Positions 1 to 5,969 of a stretch of 9,684 nucleotides of DNA are shown piece by piece (the stretch's first letter is position 1; each line of letters opens with the position of its first letter). The notes under the pieces are model-generated. The model searched no databases. It was not told the DNA's origin and saw nothing but the letters and a program-made list of their open reading frames with translations. This stretch comes from Flavobacteriaceae bacterium (GTDB taxonomy: Bacteria > Bacteroidota > Bacteroidia > Flavobacteriales > Flavobacteriaceae). The stretch is taken from assembly GCA_016649785.1 (NCBI GenBank), contig JAENXB010000100.1, positions 1 to 9,684 on the forward strand, read 5' to 3'. Both the position numbers and the translations under genes were made by a program.

Positions 1-19
1 ATCGCTTCGCATTTTTCAT
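1..19 (-). CDS. Possible 5' end of a divergent gene (edge fragment)
   Basis: An ATG on the minus strand at 19-17 opens a reading frame that runs off the window after six codons (reads MKNAKR). An exact TAnnTTTG-type box lies just upstream on the same strand (34-41). This suggests a gene transcribed away from the riboswitch-controlled receptor. Nothing can be said about its product, and six codons cannot prove that it is coding. Confidence 0.22.
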
Positions 20-33
20 AAAAAAAATATTGC

Positions 34-41
34 CAAAATTA
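34..41 (-). promoter_or_regulatory. Possible -7 box for a leftward gene
   Basis: The minus strand reads TAATTTTG, an exact match to the Bacteroidetes -7 consensus TAnnTTTG. It would place a start site about 8 bases before the ATG at 19. No convincing -33 TTTG was found, so this is tentative. Confidence 0.25.
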
Positions 42-93
42 CGCCATTTCTTTTAAAGTTCCATAATCGGGTTAAAATTCAAAAAAACCTTGT

Positions 94-101
94 TACATTT
101 G
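94..101 (+). promoter_or_regulatory. Bacteroidetes-type -7 promoter box for the riboswitch-receptor transcript
   Basis: TACATTTG matches the Bacteroidetes sigma-ABfr -7 consensus TAnnTTTG exactly. A start site 6-8 bases downstream (about 107-109) coincides with the first bases of the TPP aptamer P1 stem, which is what a riboswitch-led transcript should look like. The -33 element is weak: only TTAAA near 72 is at a suitable distance. Confidence 0.55.
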
Positions 102-106
102 CGACA

Positions 107-204
107 TATCTCAAAGGGGTGTCAGATTCTGGAACTAGTTCAGGACGAGACTGAGATTATACCCAACGAACCTGGGCAGGTAATGCTGCCAAGGGAAAAA
201 GATA
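107..204 (+). promoter_or_regulatory. TPP riboswitch (THI box) aptamer
   Basis: All conserved THI-box blocks appear in order: GGGGTG (116-121), CTGAGA (151-156), ACCC (161-164), GAACCTG (168-174), GGTAATGC (179-186) and AGGGA (192-196). GGGT 117-120 pairs with ACCC 161-164 (P2). CTG(G)AAC near 129-135 pairs with GTTCAG 138-143 (variable P3). GGCAG 175-179 pairs with CTGCC 186-190 (P5). TATCT 107-111 can close P1 with AGATA 200-204. Thiamine pyrophosphate binding stabilises this fold. With the terminator at 231-276, binding should stop transcription before the receptor gene. GGGG/AGGG bases of the aptamer could also pair with the C-run at 232-238, a plausible antiterminator in the ligand-free state (inference). 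Confidence 0.96.
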
Positions 205-230
205 CTTTAATGTATCACTTAAAAGTATAG

Positions 231-276
231 AACCCCCTGTTAAATCGGAATGAAGGATTTAATTAGGGTTTTTTTT
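231..276 (+). terminator. Riboswitch expression platform: intrinsic terminator
   Basis: AACCC (231-235) pairs with GGGTT (266-270) and TTAAATC (240-246) with GATTTAA (256-262). They enclose a 9-base loop and are followed by a T-run to 276. The terminator sits 27 bases after the aptamer and 74 bases before the receptor ATG, so it acts on the leader rather than on an upstream gene. A possible competing hairpin, ATACTTT 202-208 with AAAGTAT 222-228, overlaps the P1 3' strand. Confidence 0.85.
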
Positions 277-350
277 ATGCGCTTTTTTTAAACTATTAAC
301 TAATCAAAGAATAATTGCCCCTTTTATTCGTATAAATTTATTTATTACGA

Positions 351-2534
351 ATGAAGCTTTTATTTATTTTTCCAGCCGTGTTGTTGATTTCAACACTTGG
401 TTTTTCGCAAAAATCCAAACTAGATACTATTGGAGTTCCACCTGAAATGTTGGATGAGGTCCTGGTGCAGGCCGTTCGCGTAGATGCCGATTCCCCGGTA
501 ACACATTCGGATATTGATAAAGAGGAATTAAAAAAGCGCAACCTGGGCCAGGACATCCCGTTTTTATTGAATTATTTGCCTTCGGTTGTGAGTACTTCCG
601 ATGCAGGTGCAGGCGTGGGTTATACTTCTATTCGTGTTCGCGGAAGTGATGCTTCCCGGGTAAATGTTACCCTGAATGGAATTCCGTTCAACGATTCTGA
701 AAGCCAGGGTTCCTTCTGGGTAAATCTTCCTGATTTTACATCTTCAATTGAAAATTTACAGTTGCAGCGCGGGGTTGGGACTTCCACCAATGGTCCCGGA
801 GCTTTTGGCGCGAGCCTGAATTTGCTTACCGATGCCGTTTCAAAAGAGGCTTATGCTGAAGTTTCAAATTCCTTTGGTTCTTTCAATACAAGAAGGCATA
901 ATGTGAAATTTGGAACAGGACTTCTAAACGATCATATAGAATTTGCCGGCCGACTTTCGGCAGTAGCTTCTGATGGATATATAGACCGGGCTTCTTCCGA
1001 TCTGAAATCTTATTTTCTTCAGGCTTCGTATGTCGATGAGAATACCCTGATTAAAGCCATTACTTTTGGCGGACGCGAGTTGACATATCAGGCGTGGAAC
1101 GGAATAGATAAGGAGGCCCTGGAAACAAACAGGACTTTCAATTCGGCCGGGATGTACACAGATTCCAATGGAAACCTTCGATTTTACGACAATGAAGTAG
1201 ACGATTATAGACAAGATCATTATCAGTTGCACTGGAACCAGCGGTACAATAACAACTGGTCCACAAATTTGGGACTGAATTATACGTATGGCCGCGGCTT
1301 TTTTGAACAATATAAAGAGGATCAAAAGTTTTCAACATACAATTTCACGCCCATTGAAATAGGCGGGGAAGTTATAGACAGAACAGATTTGATCCGCCGC
1401 CGATGGCTGGACAATGATTTTTATGTGATAAATGCCAATGCGAGGTATAAAAACAATCAACTTGAAATTAATTCGGGCGCATTTTTCAGCACGTATAAAG
1501 GGGATCATTTCGGAGAAGTGATCTGGGCCAGATTTGCAGACGATTCAGAAATAAGGGACAGGTATTATTTTAGCGATGCCACAAAAGATGAATTTACCGT
1601 TTTCTCAAAAGCAACCTATAGGATCAATGATAGATGGCAGGTTTTTGCCGATCTTCAGGGTAGGTTTATAAGCTATAAAACAGGAGGGATCACTTCAGAT
1701 ATTGTAGCTATAGAGGTGAATGAAAATTTTAAATTTTTCAATCCAAAAGCTGGGGTGAGTTTTCAAATAGACCCGGAAAATCAGCTTTATGCATATTACG
1801 GAAAAGCGCACAGGGAGCCTGCCAGGAACGATTTTGAAGAAGGAATTACAACTCCTGAAAAATTAGACGATTTTGAGTTGGGCTGGCGCTACGCTTCCGA
1901 AAAGGTAAAGCTAAACTCCAATATTTTTTATATGGATTACAAAGACCAATTGGTGCTTTCCGGAGAGTTAAATGATGTAGGAGCAGCGCTAAGAACTACA
2001 AGTGGCAGCAGTTACCGGTTGGGAATAGAAATAGATGCCGAACTTCAGTTATCCGAAAAATGGAAATTAATGCCAAATGTTGCCCTGAGTTCAAACAAGA
2101 ACCGGGATTTTGTGGCCTCCATGGATGGAGAATTAAGGAAGCTGGGAAGCTCCAATATTTCATTTTCCCCGGAAATTGTCGCGTCAAATATGTTATTATT
2201 TCTTCCAACCCCTAATTTTCAAATTGGATTTCTTTCCAAATATGTCGGGGAACAGTACATGGGAAATATAGATAGCGAAGCCTCGATCCTGGATAGTTTC
2301 TTTGTAAATGATTTGAATATCTATTATGAATTGAGGGATATCCCGGTATTCAAAGCTATAGTTTTCTCCGGATTGGTCAATAATATTTTTGATGTAAAAT
2401 ATGTATCCAACGGTTATTTCTACACCTATGACGATGATTTTTCAAACCCAGGAACTGTTATCACCATTGAAGGCGCAGGCTATTATCCGCAAGCCGGCAT
2501 AAATTTTCTGGCAGGAGTTACGTTGAAATTTTAA
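351..2534 (+). CDS. TPP-regulated TonB-dependent outer-membrane receptor (probable thiamine/precursor importer)
   Basis: This 727-residue protein fits a TonB-dependent receptor. Residues 1-19 are a signal peptide ending near GFSQ. A TonB-box-like DEVLV lies at about 35-39. The plug domain spans roughly 50-160, with RVRGSDASRVNVTLNGIPFND and a GSFWVNLPDF segment. A long beta-barrel follows, and the C-terminus GVTLKF ends in the phenylalanine typical of outer-membrane barrels. It lacks the N-terminal carboxypeptidase-like domain common in Bacteroidetes receptors. Substrate assignment rests on the TPP riboswitch directly upstream: THI-box-controlled receptors are a known Bacteroidetes theme (often called Omr1). 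It would take up thiamine or a precursor across the outer membrane using TonB/ExbBD energy. No PnuT-like transporter or thiamine kinase gene is adjacent, so the inner-membrane partner must lie elsewhere. Receptor family certain; substrate inferred. Confidence 0.93.
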   Translation: MKLLFIFPAVLLISTLGFSQKSKLDTIGVPPEMLDEVLVQAVRVDADSPVTHSDIDKEELKKRNLGQDIPFLLNYLPSVVSTSDAGAGVGYTSIRVRGSDASRVNVTLNGIPFNDSESQGSFWVNLPDFTSSIENLQLQRGVGTSTNGPGAFGASLNLLTDAVSKEAYAEVSNSFGSFNTRRHNVKFGTGLLNDHIEFAGRLSAVASDGYIDRASSDLKSYFLQASYVDENTLIKAITFGGRELTYQAWNGIDKEALETNRTFNSAGMYTDSNGNLRFYDNEVDDYRQDHYQLHWNQRYNNNWSTNLGLNYTYGRGFFEQYKEDQKFSTYNFTPIEIGGEVIDRTDLIRRRWLDNDFYVINANARYKNNQLEINSGAFFSTYKGDHFGEVIWARFADDSEIRDRYYFSDATKDEFTVFSKATYRINDRWQVFADLQGRFISYKTGGITSDIVAIEVNENFKFFNPKAGVSFQIDPENQLYAYYGKAHREPARNDFEEGITTPEKLDDFELGWRYASEKVKLNSNIFYMDYKDQLVLSGELNDVGAALRTTSGSSYRLGIEIDAELQLSEKWKLMPNVALSSNKNRDFVASMDGELRKLGSSNISFSPEIVASNMLLFLPTPNFQIGFLSKYVGEQYMGNIDSEASILDSFFVNDLNIYYELRDIPVFKAIVFSGLVNNIFDVKYVSNGYFYTYDDDFSNPGTVITIEGAGYYPQAGINFLAGVTLKF

Positions 2535-2542
2535 AGCTGAAG

Positions 2543-2586
2543 AAACCTTTCTTTCTTAAGATCCTTTAAAAGGAAGAAAGGTTTTT
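2543..2586. terminator. Bidirectional terminator hairpin between convergent genes
   Basis: AAACCTTTCTTTCTT (2543-2557) pairs over 15 bp, with one G-T wobble, with 2570-2584. The loop is 12 bases and a T-run follows on the plus strand. Read leftward, the hairpin is followed by TTTCTTC. It can therefore end both the receptor transcript and the convergent lipoprotein transcript, whose stop is at 2622. Confidence 0.85.
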
Positions 2587-2621
2587 ATGATTTTAATTTT
2601 GAAGGATTCCGGGTAAAAAAA

Positions 2622-3056
2622 TCAATTAAAAACCTCCAACACATTTCCATTTCTTCTAACCCTGTAAGGTTTTAAGGAATATTGACCCGAACCTTCGGTA
2701 AGCTCTCCCGTTAGGATATTATAGGTGTTTCCATCGTTACAGTTGCAGCTAACCAGAATTCCTTCCACCCTTAATGTAGAGCAATCGGTTAGCGGGTGGT
2801 TGGGATCACTCAATTCAAAAGCAGTATATTGGGTATTGTTTATATTATAGACCACAACCCCGTTTATCCCATAATTATTGGTGTAATAGCTATTCCCGGG
2901 AAAGTTGAGGCTATTGTATTCCGGCAGACTCAAATTCAGGTCCATCCTAAAGCTCACATCAATCAGATAAGGGTTGTCATTCCTTACTCCATCGTCTGTC
3001 GCACAGGAAATAGTGGCAGCCATCAGAACCAGTGACAAAATTATTTTTTTAATCAT
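2622..3056 (-). CDS. Small lipoprotein with degenerate Rieske-like domain
   Basis: The protein has 144 residues starting at MIKKIILSLVLMAATISC, chosen because it gives a clean lipoprotein signal peptide. An ATG 39 bases upstream would bury the signal. The cysteine at about residue 18 is the likely lipidation site, and the ATDD after it resembles the acidic Bacteroidetes signal for surface export. The C-terminal half (DPNHPLTDCSTL...SCNCNDGNTYNILTGELTEG...LKPYRV) has the spacing and closing pattern of a Rieske [2Fe-2S] fold. The usual CxH...CxxH ligand pairs are not intact: the first CxH is replaced by DPNH, and the second is CNCN. From memory, similar flavobacterial proteins are often labelled Rieske or hypothetical. 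Cluster binding is doubtful, and function is unknown. It is transcribed convergently with the receptor and divergently from greA. Confidence 0.8.
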   Translation of the reverse strand: MIKKIILSLVLMAATISCATDDGVRNDNPYLIDVSFRMDLNLSLPEYNSLNFPGNSYYTNNYGINGVVVYNINNTQYTAFELSDPNHPLTDCSTLRVEGILVSCNCNDGNTYNILTGELTEGSGQYSLKPYRVRRNGNVLEVFN

Positions 3057-3085
3057 TTTTGCTGTTTTAAGTCTTGAGAATTTAA

Positions 3086-3116
3086 TTGCTTTCAAGGTTT
3101 AAATTTATTATATTTG
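3086..3116 (+). promoter_or_regulatory. Bacteroidetes-type promoter upstream of the greA leader
   Basis: TATATTTG (3109-3116) is an exact TAnnTTTG -7 box. A TTG (3086-3088) lies 20 bases upstream as a -33 element. The predicted start is about 3122-3124. It is oriented toward greA and immediately precedes two hairpin/T-run structures. Confidence 0.55.
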
Positions 3117-3121
3117 TTTAG

Positions 3122-3239
3122 ATAAATCCCGTCGTGCATGGGATTTTTTCTATTTATTATTAGAGTTAGAATTTAAAACACACACAAAGGATCTTTTAAG
3201 TTAAACCAAAATCCAGCATCTTAAGGGTTTTGGTTTTTT
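3122..3239 (+). ncRNA. Candidate small RNA or greA leader attenuator
   Basis: A roughly 117-base unit is bounded by the promoter at 3086-3116 and a strong terminator at 3203-3239. It starts with a hairpin, AAATCCC (3124-3130) with GGGATTT (3140-3146) followed by six T's. A mostly unstructured A/T-rich stretch containing ACACACACAAAGG follows. No ORF of useful length lies in it. No plus-strand gene lies between 2534 and this unit, so the terminator must end a transcript starting here. It is either a free-standing sRNA or the attenuated leader of greA, whose ATG is 77 bases after the T-run. I did not recognise a known RNA family. Confidence 0.45.
3203..3239 (+). terminator. Strong intrinsic terminator before greA
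   Basis: AAACCAAAATCC (3203-3214) pairs over 12 bp, with one T-G wobble, with GGGTTTTGGTTT (3225-3236). The loop is 10 bases and the T-run continues to 3239. The geometry is textbook for rho-independent termination on the plus strand. Confidence 0.8.
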
Positions 3240-3316
3240 ATAAATCACAAATTAAATGTTAATATTAGGGATGATGGATTTAGTTCCTCAAACCTTAATT
3301 GCTAAACGACAAAGTT

Positions 3317-3793
3317 ATGAGCAAAGTATCTTATTATTCACCTGAAGGATTAAAAAAGTTGAGAGATGAGCTTAACAGGCTTAGGGATATTGAACGACCT
3401 AAAGCCTCACAGGCAATTGCAGAAGCAAGGGATAAAGGCGATTTGAGTGAAAATGCCGAATATGATGCCGCAAAAGAAGCGCAAGGCATGCTGGAAATGC
3501 GGATTGCAAAAATGGAAGAAGTAGTTTCCAATGCGCGTATTATAGACGAATCTCAACTCGATGATTCCAAGGCCCTGGTACATTCTATGGTTAAAATTAA
3601 AAATTTGACCAACAAAATGGAAGTGACCTATAAGCTGGTTGCCCAAAGCGAATCCGATTTAAAGACCGGAAAAATCTCGGTAGATTCTCCAATAGGGAAA
3701 GGCCTTTTGGGCAAACAAGTTGGTGATATAGCCGAAATAAGCGTGCCAAGCGGAAACATGAAATTTGAAATCCTGGAAATCTGGAGGGAATAG
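3317..3793 (+). CDS. greA: Transcription elongation factor GreA
   Basis: The protein has 158 residues, the usual GreA length. GreA enters the secondary channel of RNA polymerase and stimulates cleavage of backtracked transcripts. The N-terminal coiled coil (about 1-75) carries the tip signature GDLSENAEY at 41-49, with the acidic residues D42 and E45 that position the catalytic metal. The C-terminal FKBP-like domain includes SPIGKGLLGKQVGD (124-137). The start is ATG 3317, giving the canonical MSKVSYYSPEGLKKL. A TTG six codons upstream would only add MLNDKV. The gene is preceded by a leader with a terminator, so its expression may be attenuated. A HIT-family gene follows after a repeat-filled gap, an arrangement I recall as common in Flavobacteriaceae. 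Confidence 0.97.
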   Translation: MSKVSYYSPEGLKKLRDELNRLRDIERPKASQAIAEARDKGDLSENAEYDAAKEAQGMLEMRIAKMEEVVSNARIIDESQLDDSKALVHSMVKIKNLTNKMEVTYKLVAQSESDLKTGKISVDSPIGKGLLGKQVGDIAEISVPSGNMKFEILEIWRE

Positions 3794-3830
3794 ATACGAG
3801 AAAATAGAGGAAAGATGTTGTTGCAGGTTT

Positions 3831-3858
3831 GTAGGGGCGGACGGCCGTCCGCCCCTAC
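3831..3858. repeat. Perfect 28-bp GC-rich palindrome (REP-like)
   Basis: The arm GTAGGGGCGGACGG (3831-3844) is followed directly by its exact reverse complement (3845-3858), with no spacer. It is much more GC-rich than its surroundings, lies between greA and the HIT gene, and has no T-run, so it is not an ordinary terminator. Elements of the form GTAGGGGC...GCCCCTAC recur in many bacterial genomes and resemble REP-type palindromes mobilised by IS200/IS605-like transposases (from memory). Confidence 0.85.
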
Positions 3859-3903
3859 CACGAATCACGAATCACGAATCACGAATCACGAATCACGAAT
3901 CAC
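3859..3903. repeat. Heptamer tandem repeat, six copies of CACGAAT
   Basis: Six exact copies of CACGAAT run from 3859 to 3900, plus a partial CAC (3901-3903). The array abuts the 28-bp palindrome and ends 13 bases before the HIT start codon. Perfect identity between copies suggests recent expansion by replication slippage. It leaves a short reading frame open upstream of the HIT gene (repeating TNHESRI), which is an artefact and not coding. Confidence 0.95.
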
Positions 3904-3916
3904 AAACCAACAAAAT

Positions 3917-4306
3917 ATGGCAAGCGTATTCACAAAGATCATCACCGGGGAAATCCCTTCATATAAAGTAGCGGAAACAGATCAGTTTTTGGCGTTTTTG
4001 GATATTAATCCCAATGCTGAAGGGCACACACTTTGTATCCCCAAGGAAGAATTCGACAAAATCTTTGAACTTGATCCTTCTACTTACGCGGGATTAATGG
4101 AATTTTCCCGAAAAGTGGCAGTCGCCCTGGAAAAAACTGTTTCGTGCAAACGCGTTGGAATGGCGGTAGTCGGGCTGGAAGTGCCACACGTACATGTGCA
4201 TTTGATTCCGCTGAACAGCATGAAAGACATGGACTTTAACAATAAACTTAGCTTTTCACAAGAAAGGATGCAAAAGTTAGCCGACCAGGTAAAAGCCAAT
4301 ATGTAA
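3917..4306 (+). CDS. HIT-family (histidine triad) nucleotide hydrolase
   Basis: The protein has 129 residues. HIT proteins hydrolyse nucleoside phosphoramidates or adenylates (Hint branch), probably in the cytoplasm. It begins MASVFTKIITGEIPSYKV, the conserved Hint N-terminus, followed by FLDINPNAEGHTLCIPK. The triad HVHVHLIP lies at 91-98, with H91, H93 (expected nucleophile) and H95. The start is ATG 3917. The open frame continues upstream only through the heptamer repeat and palindrome. It is likely co-transcribed with greA and overlaps the next gene by one base (TAATG), suggesting translational coupling. The physiological substrate is unknown. Confidence 0.94.
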   Translation: MASVFTKIITGEIPSYKVAETDQFLAFLDINPNAEGHTLCIPKEEFDKIFELDPSTYAGLMEFSRKVAVALEKTVSCKRVGMAVVGLEVPHVHVHLIPLNSMKDMDFNNKLSFSQERMQKLADQVKANM

Positions 4307-4716
4307 TGGAGCTTTCGGAATTTAAACTGAGTTTAGAACTTAGAATAGACTGGAGTGATCTGGACATGTATAAACATGTAAACAACCTTACGTTTATGAG
4401 ATTTATGCAATCCGGACGCGTCAATTTTTGGGAGACAACAGGGCTCTCAAGAATTTATGAAGAAACCAATCGCGGACCTATGATCGTTTCTTCTCATTGT
4501 GATTTCAAAAAATCCCTTTATTATCCCGGAAGTGCAATTGTAAAAACAAAACTGGCGTATCTTAAAAACTCCAGTTTTGGGATAGATCACATCATTTTAA
4601 ATGAAAATAATGAACTTTGCGCACAAGGAAGGGATGTTGCAGTTTGTTTTGATTTCAATTCCCAAACCACCTATGGCATTCCGGATGATCTAAGAGAGAT
4701 TATGAGTAGGTATTAA
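4306..4716 (+). CDS. Hot-dog fold acyl-CoA thioesterase (4HBT, YbgC/FadM type)
   Basis: The protein has 136 residues and is a single hot-dog domain. The conserved segment DWSDLDMYKHVNNLTFMRF (15-33) carries the D-x-D-x-x-x-H-V-N pattern of 4-hydroxybenzoyl-CoA/YbgC-type thioesterases, with D20 as the likely catalytic acid. It should hydrolyse acyl-CoA esters in the cytoplasm. Chain-length preference cannot be read from the sequence. It starts inside the HIT stop codon (TAATG). Its last 17 bases overlap the 3' end of the convergent histidine kinase gene. Confidence 0.9.
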   Translation: MELSEFKLSLELRIDWSDLDMYKHVNNLTFMRFMQSGRVNFWETTGLSRIYEETNRGPMIVSSHCDFKKSLYYPGSAIVKTKLAYLKNSSFGIDHIILNENNELCAQGRDVAVCFDFNSQTTYGIPDDLREIMSRY

Positions 4717-5860
4717 ACTTTTTCAATGTGATTTGAAAAGTTGTACCCTTATTTATTTCACTTTGAAACACCCGTATCTTTCCCTTGTGATATTCTTCTA
4801 TAATTCTTTTGGCAAGGGATAATCCAAGGCCCCAACCCCGTTTTTTTGAGGTGTATCCCGGCTCAAATATCAGGCTGTGCTTGCTTTTTGAAATGCCTTT
4901 CCCGTTATCTTTAATATAGATAAACACCCAATTTGAATCCTGTTTAATTTCAATGCTCAATTTCCCTTTGCCACGCATTGCATCCATTGCATTTTTTACC
5001 AAATTCTCTATGGTCCAGCTGTAAAGGGTTTCATTTAAATTGACATAAATAGGGGAATATGGGGTTGAAATTTGAAATTCAATGAGGTCTGAGCTGCGGG
5101 ATTTCAAATAAGTAAAACTCTCTTTGGTAGCTTGAATGATCTCGGTTTTGGACAAGATGGGAGCAGAGCCTATTTTGGAAAATCGATCGGTAATAGTAAG
5201 AAGGCGTTCAATATCCTTTTCAATTTCTGAAATATAGGATTTATTCACATTCTCTTCTTTCAGAATTTCTGTCCACCCAATTAGAGAAGACAACGGAGTT
5301 CCAATTTGATGTGCCGTTTCCTTTGCCATTCCCGCCCAAAGCTTGTTTTGTTCACTGGATTTTGTGGTGGTATAGAAAAAATAAACCACTCCAATAAAAA
5401 GAAAAATGATTAATAGCAAGCCTATAGGGTAATACTTGATTTTGGTAAGCAAAGGAGAATCACCGTAATAAATTTTATGAACCTGGTTTTTTCCAAGGAC
5501 CATTTCTATAGGTTCATTTTCTTCCTTTAGCAGGTTGAGGTAATCCTGGAGCTTTTCAGGGCTATTTCGGGTTTCTGGAGAAATATTCATCCCGTCGATA
5601 ATTTTACCGTTTTCATCAACCCAAATGGTTGGAATACTTGTGTTTTTGTTTAAGATCTGGAGGGTTAGCGCAATGTCCGTATCCTCATCGGCTTTGTCGA
5701 GAAAAGCTTGTGCGGCGGCCCAAATTTCCATTTTTTCCCGCTCATCCTGTTTTAGGCGTTCAAAAAATATGGATGTATTCCATAAAATAAGTCCTACAAT
5801 TAGTAAAGAAGAAATTATAATAAACCAACGGGCAAAGTTTCGTTCGTCTGTAAATATCAT
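4700..5860 (-). CDS. Membrane sensor histidine kinase (orphan)
   Basis: The protein has 386 residues. A transmembrane helix at about 12-33 and a second at about 144-163 frame an extracytoplasmic sensor region (about 34-143) with no recognised domain. The dimerisation/phosphoacceptor helix has WAGMAKETAHQIGTPLSSLIGW with H184 as the phosphorylated histidine. The ATPase domain follows: N box ENLVKNAMDA (285-294), G1 DNGKGIS (318-324), F box FEPGYTS (332-338) and G2 RGWGLGLSLAKR (341-352), so it looks active. The AHQIGTPLSSL version of the H box is common in Bacteroidetes kinases. No response regulator is adjacent, so its partner and signal are unknown. It is divergent from the flavin reductase gene. 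Leftward TATCTTTA (5882-5889) is a possible but imperfect -7 box. Confidence 0.94.
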   Translation of the reverse strand: MIFTDERNFARWFIIISSLLIVGLILWNTSIFFERLKQDEREKMEIWAAAQAFLDKADEDTDIALTLQILNKNTSIPTIWVDENGKIIDGMNISPETRNSPEKLQDYLNLLKEENEPIEMVLGKNQVHKIYYGDSPLLTKIKYYPIGLLLIIFLFIGVVYFFYTTTKSSEQNKLWAGMAKETAHQIGTPLSSLIGWTEILKEENVNKSYISEIEKDIERLLTITDRFSKIGSAPILSKTEIIQATKESFTYLKSRSSDLIEFQISTPYSPIYVNLNETLYSWTIENLVKNAMDAMRGKGKLSIEIKQDSNWVFIYIKDNGKGISKSKHSLIFEPGYTSKKRGWGLGLSLAKRIIEEYHKGKIRVFQSEINKGTTFQITLKKFNTYS

Positions 5861-5923
5861 GAAACCAATTTAATGAAGATTTAAAGATAACCGTTTTATG
5901 TTAATATTATTGTTGTGATCGGG

Positions 5924-5955
5924 TTTTTCATTCCTAAGGCTATTTGTTACCTTTG
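5924..5955 (+). promoter_or_regulatory. Promoter of the flavin-reductase/DUF3127 operon
   Basis: TACCTTTG (5948-5955) is an exact TAnnTTTG -7 box. TTTT (5924-5927), one base off the TTTG -33 element, lies 20 bases upstream. The predicted start is about 5961-5963, leaving a leader under 10 bases before the ATG at 5970. Confidence 0.5.
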
Positions 5956-5969
5956 TCAAAAATTGAGCA

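Noticed and set aside
924..1325. Antisense ORF of 133 codons within the receptor gene
   Set aside because: It is a shadow of the coding frame with no recognisable domain. The plus-strand receptor accounts for this region.
3100..3107. Leftward -7 box TAAATTTA for the lipoprotein gene
   Set aside because: The last base deviates from consensus and no -33 element was found at the right distance.
3831..3858. Palindrome as a rho-independent terminator of greA
   Set aside because: There is no loop and no T-run on either strand, and the composition is unlike the other terminators in this window.
3859..3903. CRISPR-like array
   Set aside because: The unit is 7 bases with no spacers, so it is a simple tandem repeat.
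3815..3916. In-frame N-terminal extension of the HIT protein through the repeats (TNHESRI repeats)
   Set aside because: The conserved HIT N-terminus begins exactly at ATG 3917, and the extension is encoded only by the palindrome and heptamers.
3765..3971. Small ORF across the end of greA and the heptamer array
   Set aside because: It overlaps greA and the HIT gene in other frames and consists mostly of repeat-encoded residues.
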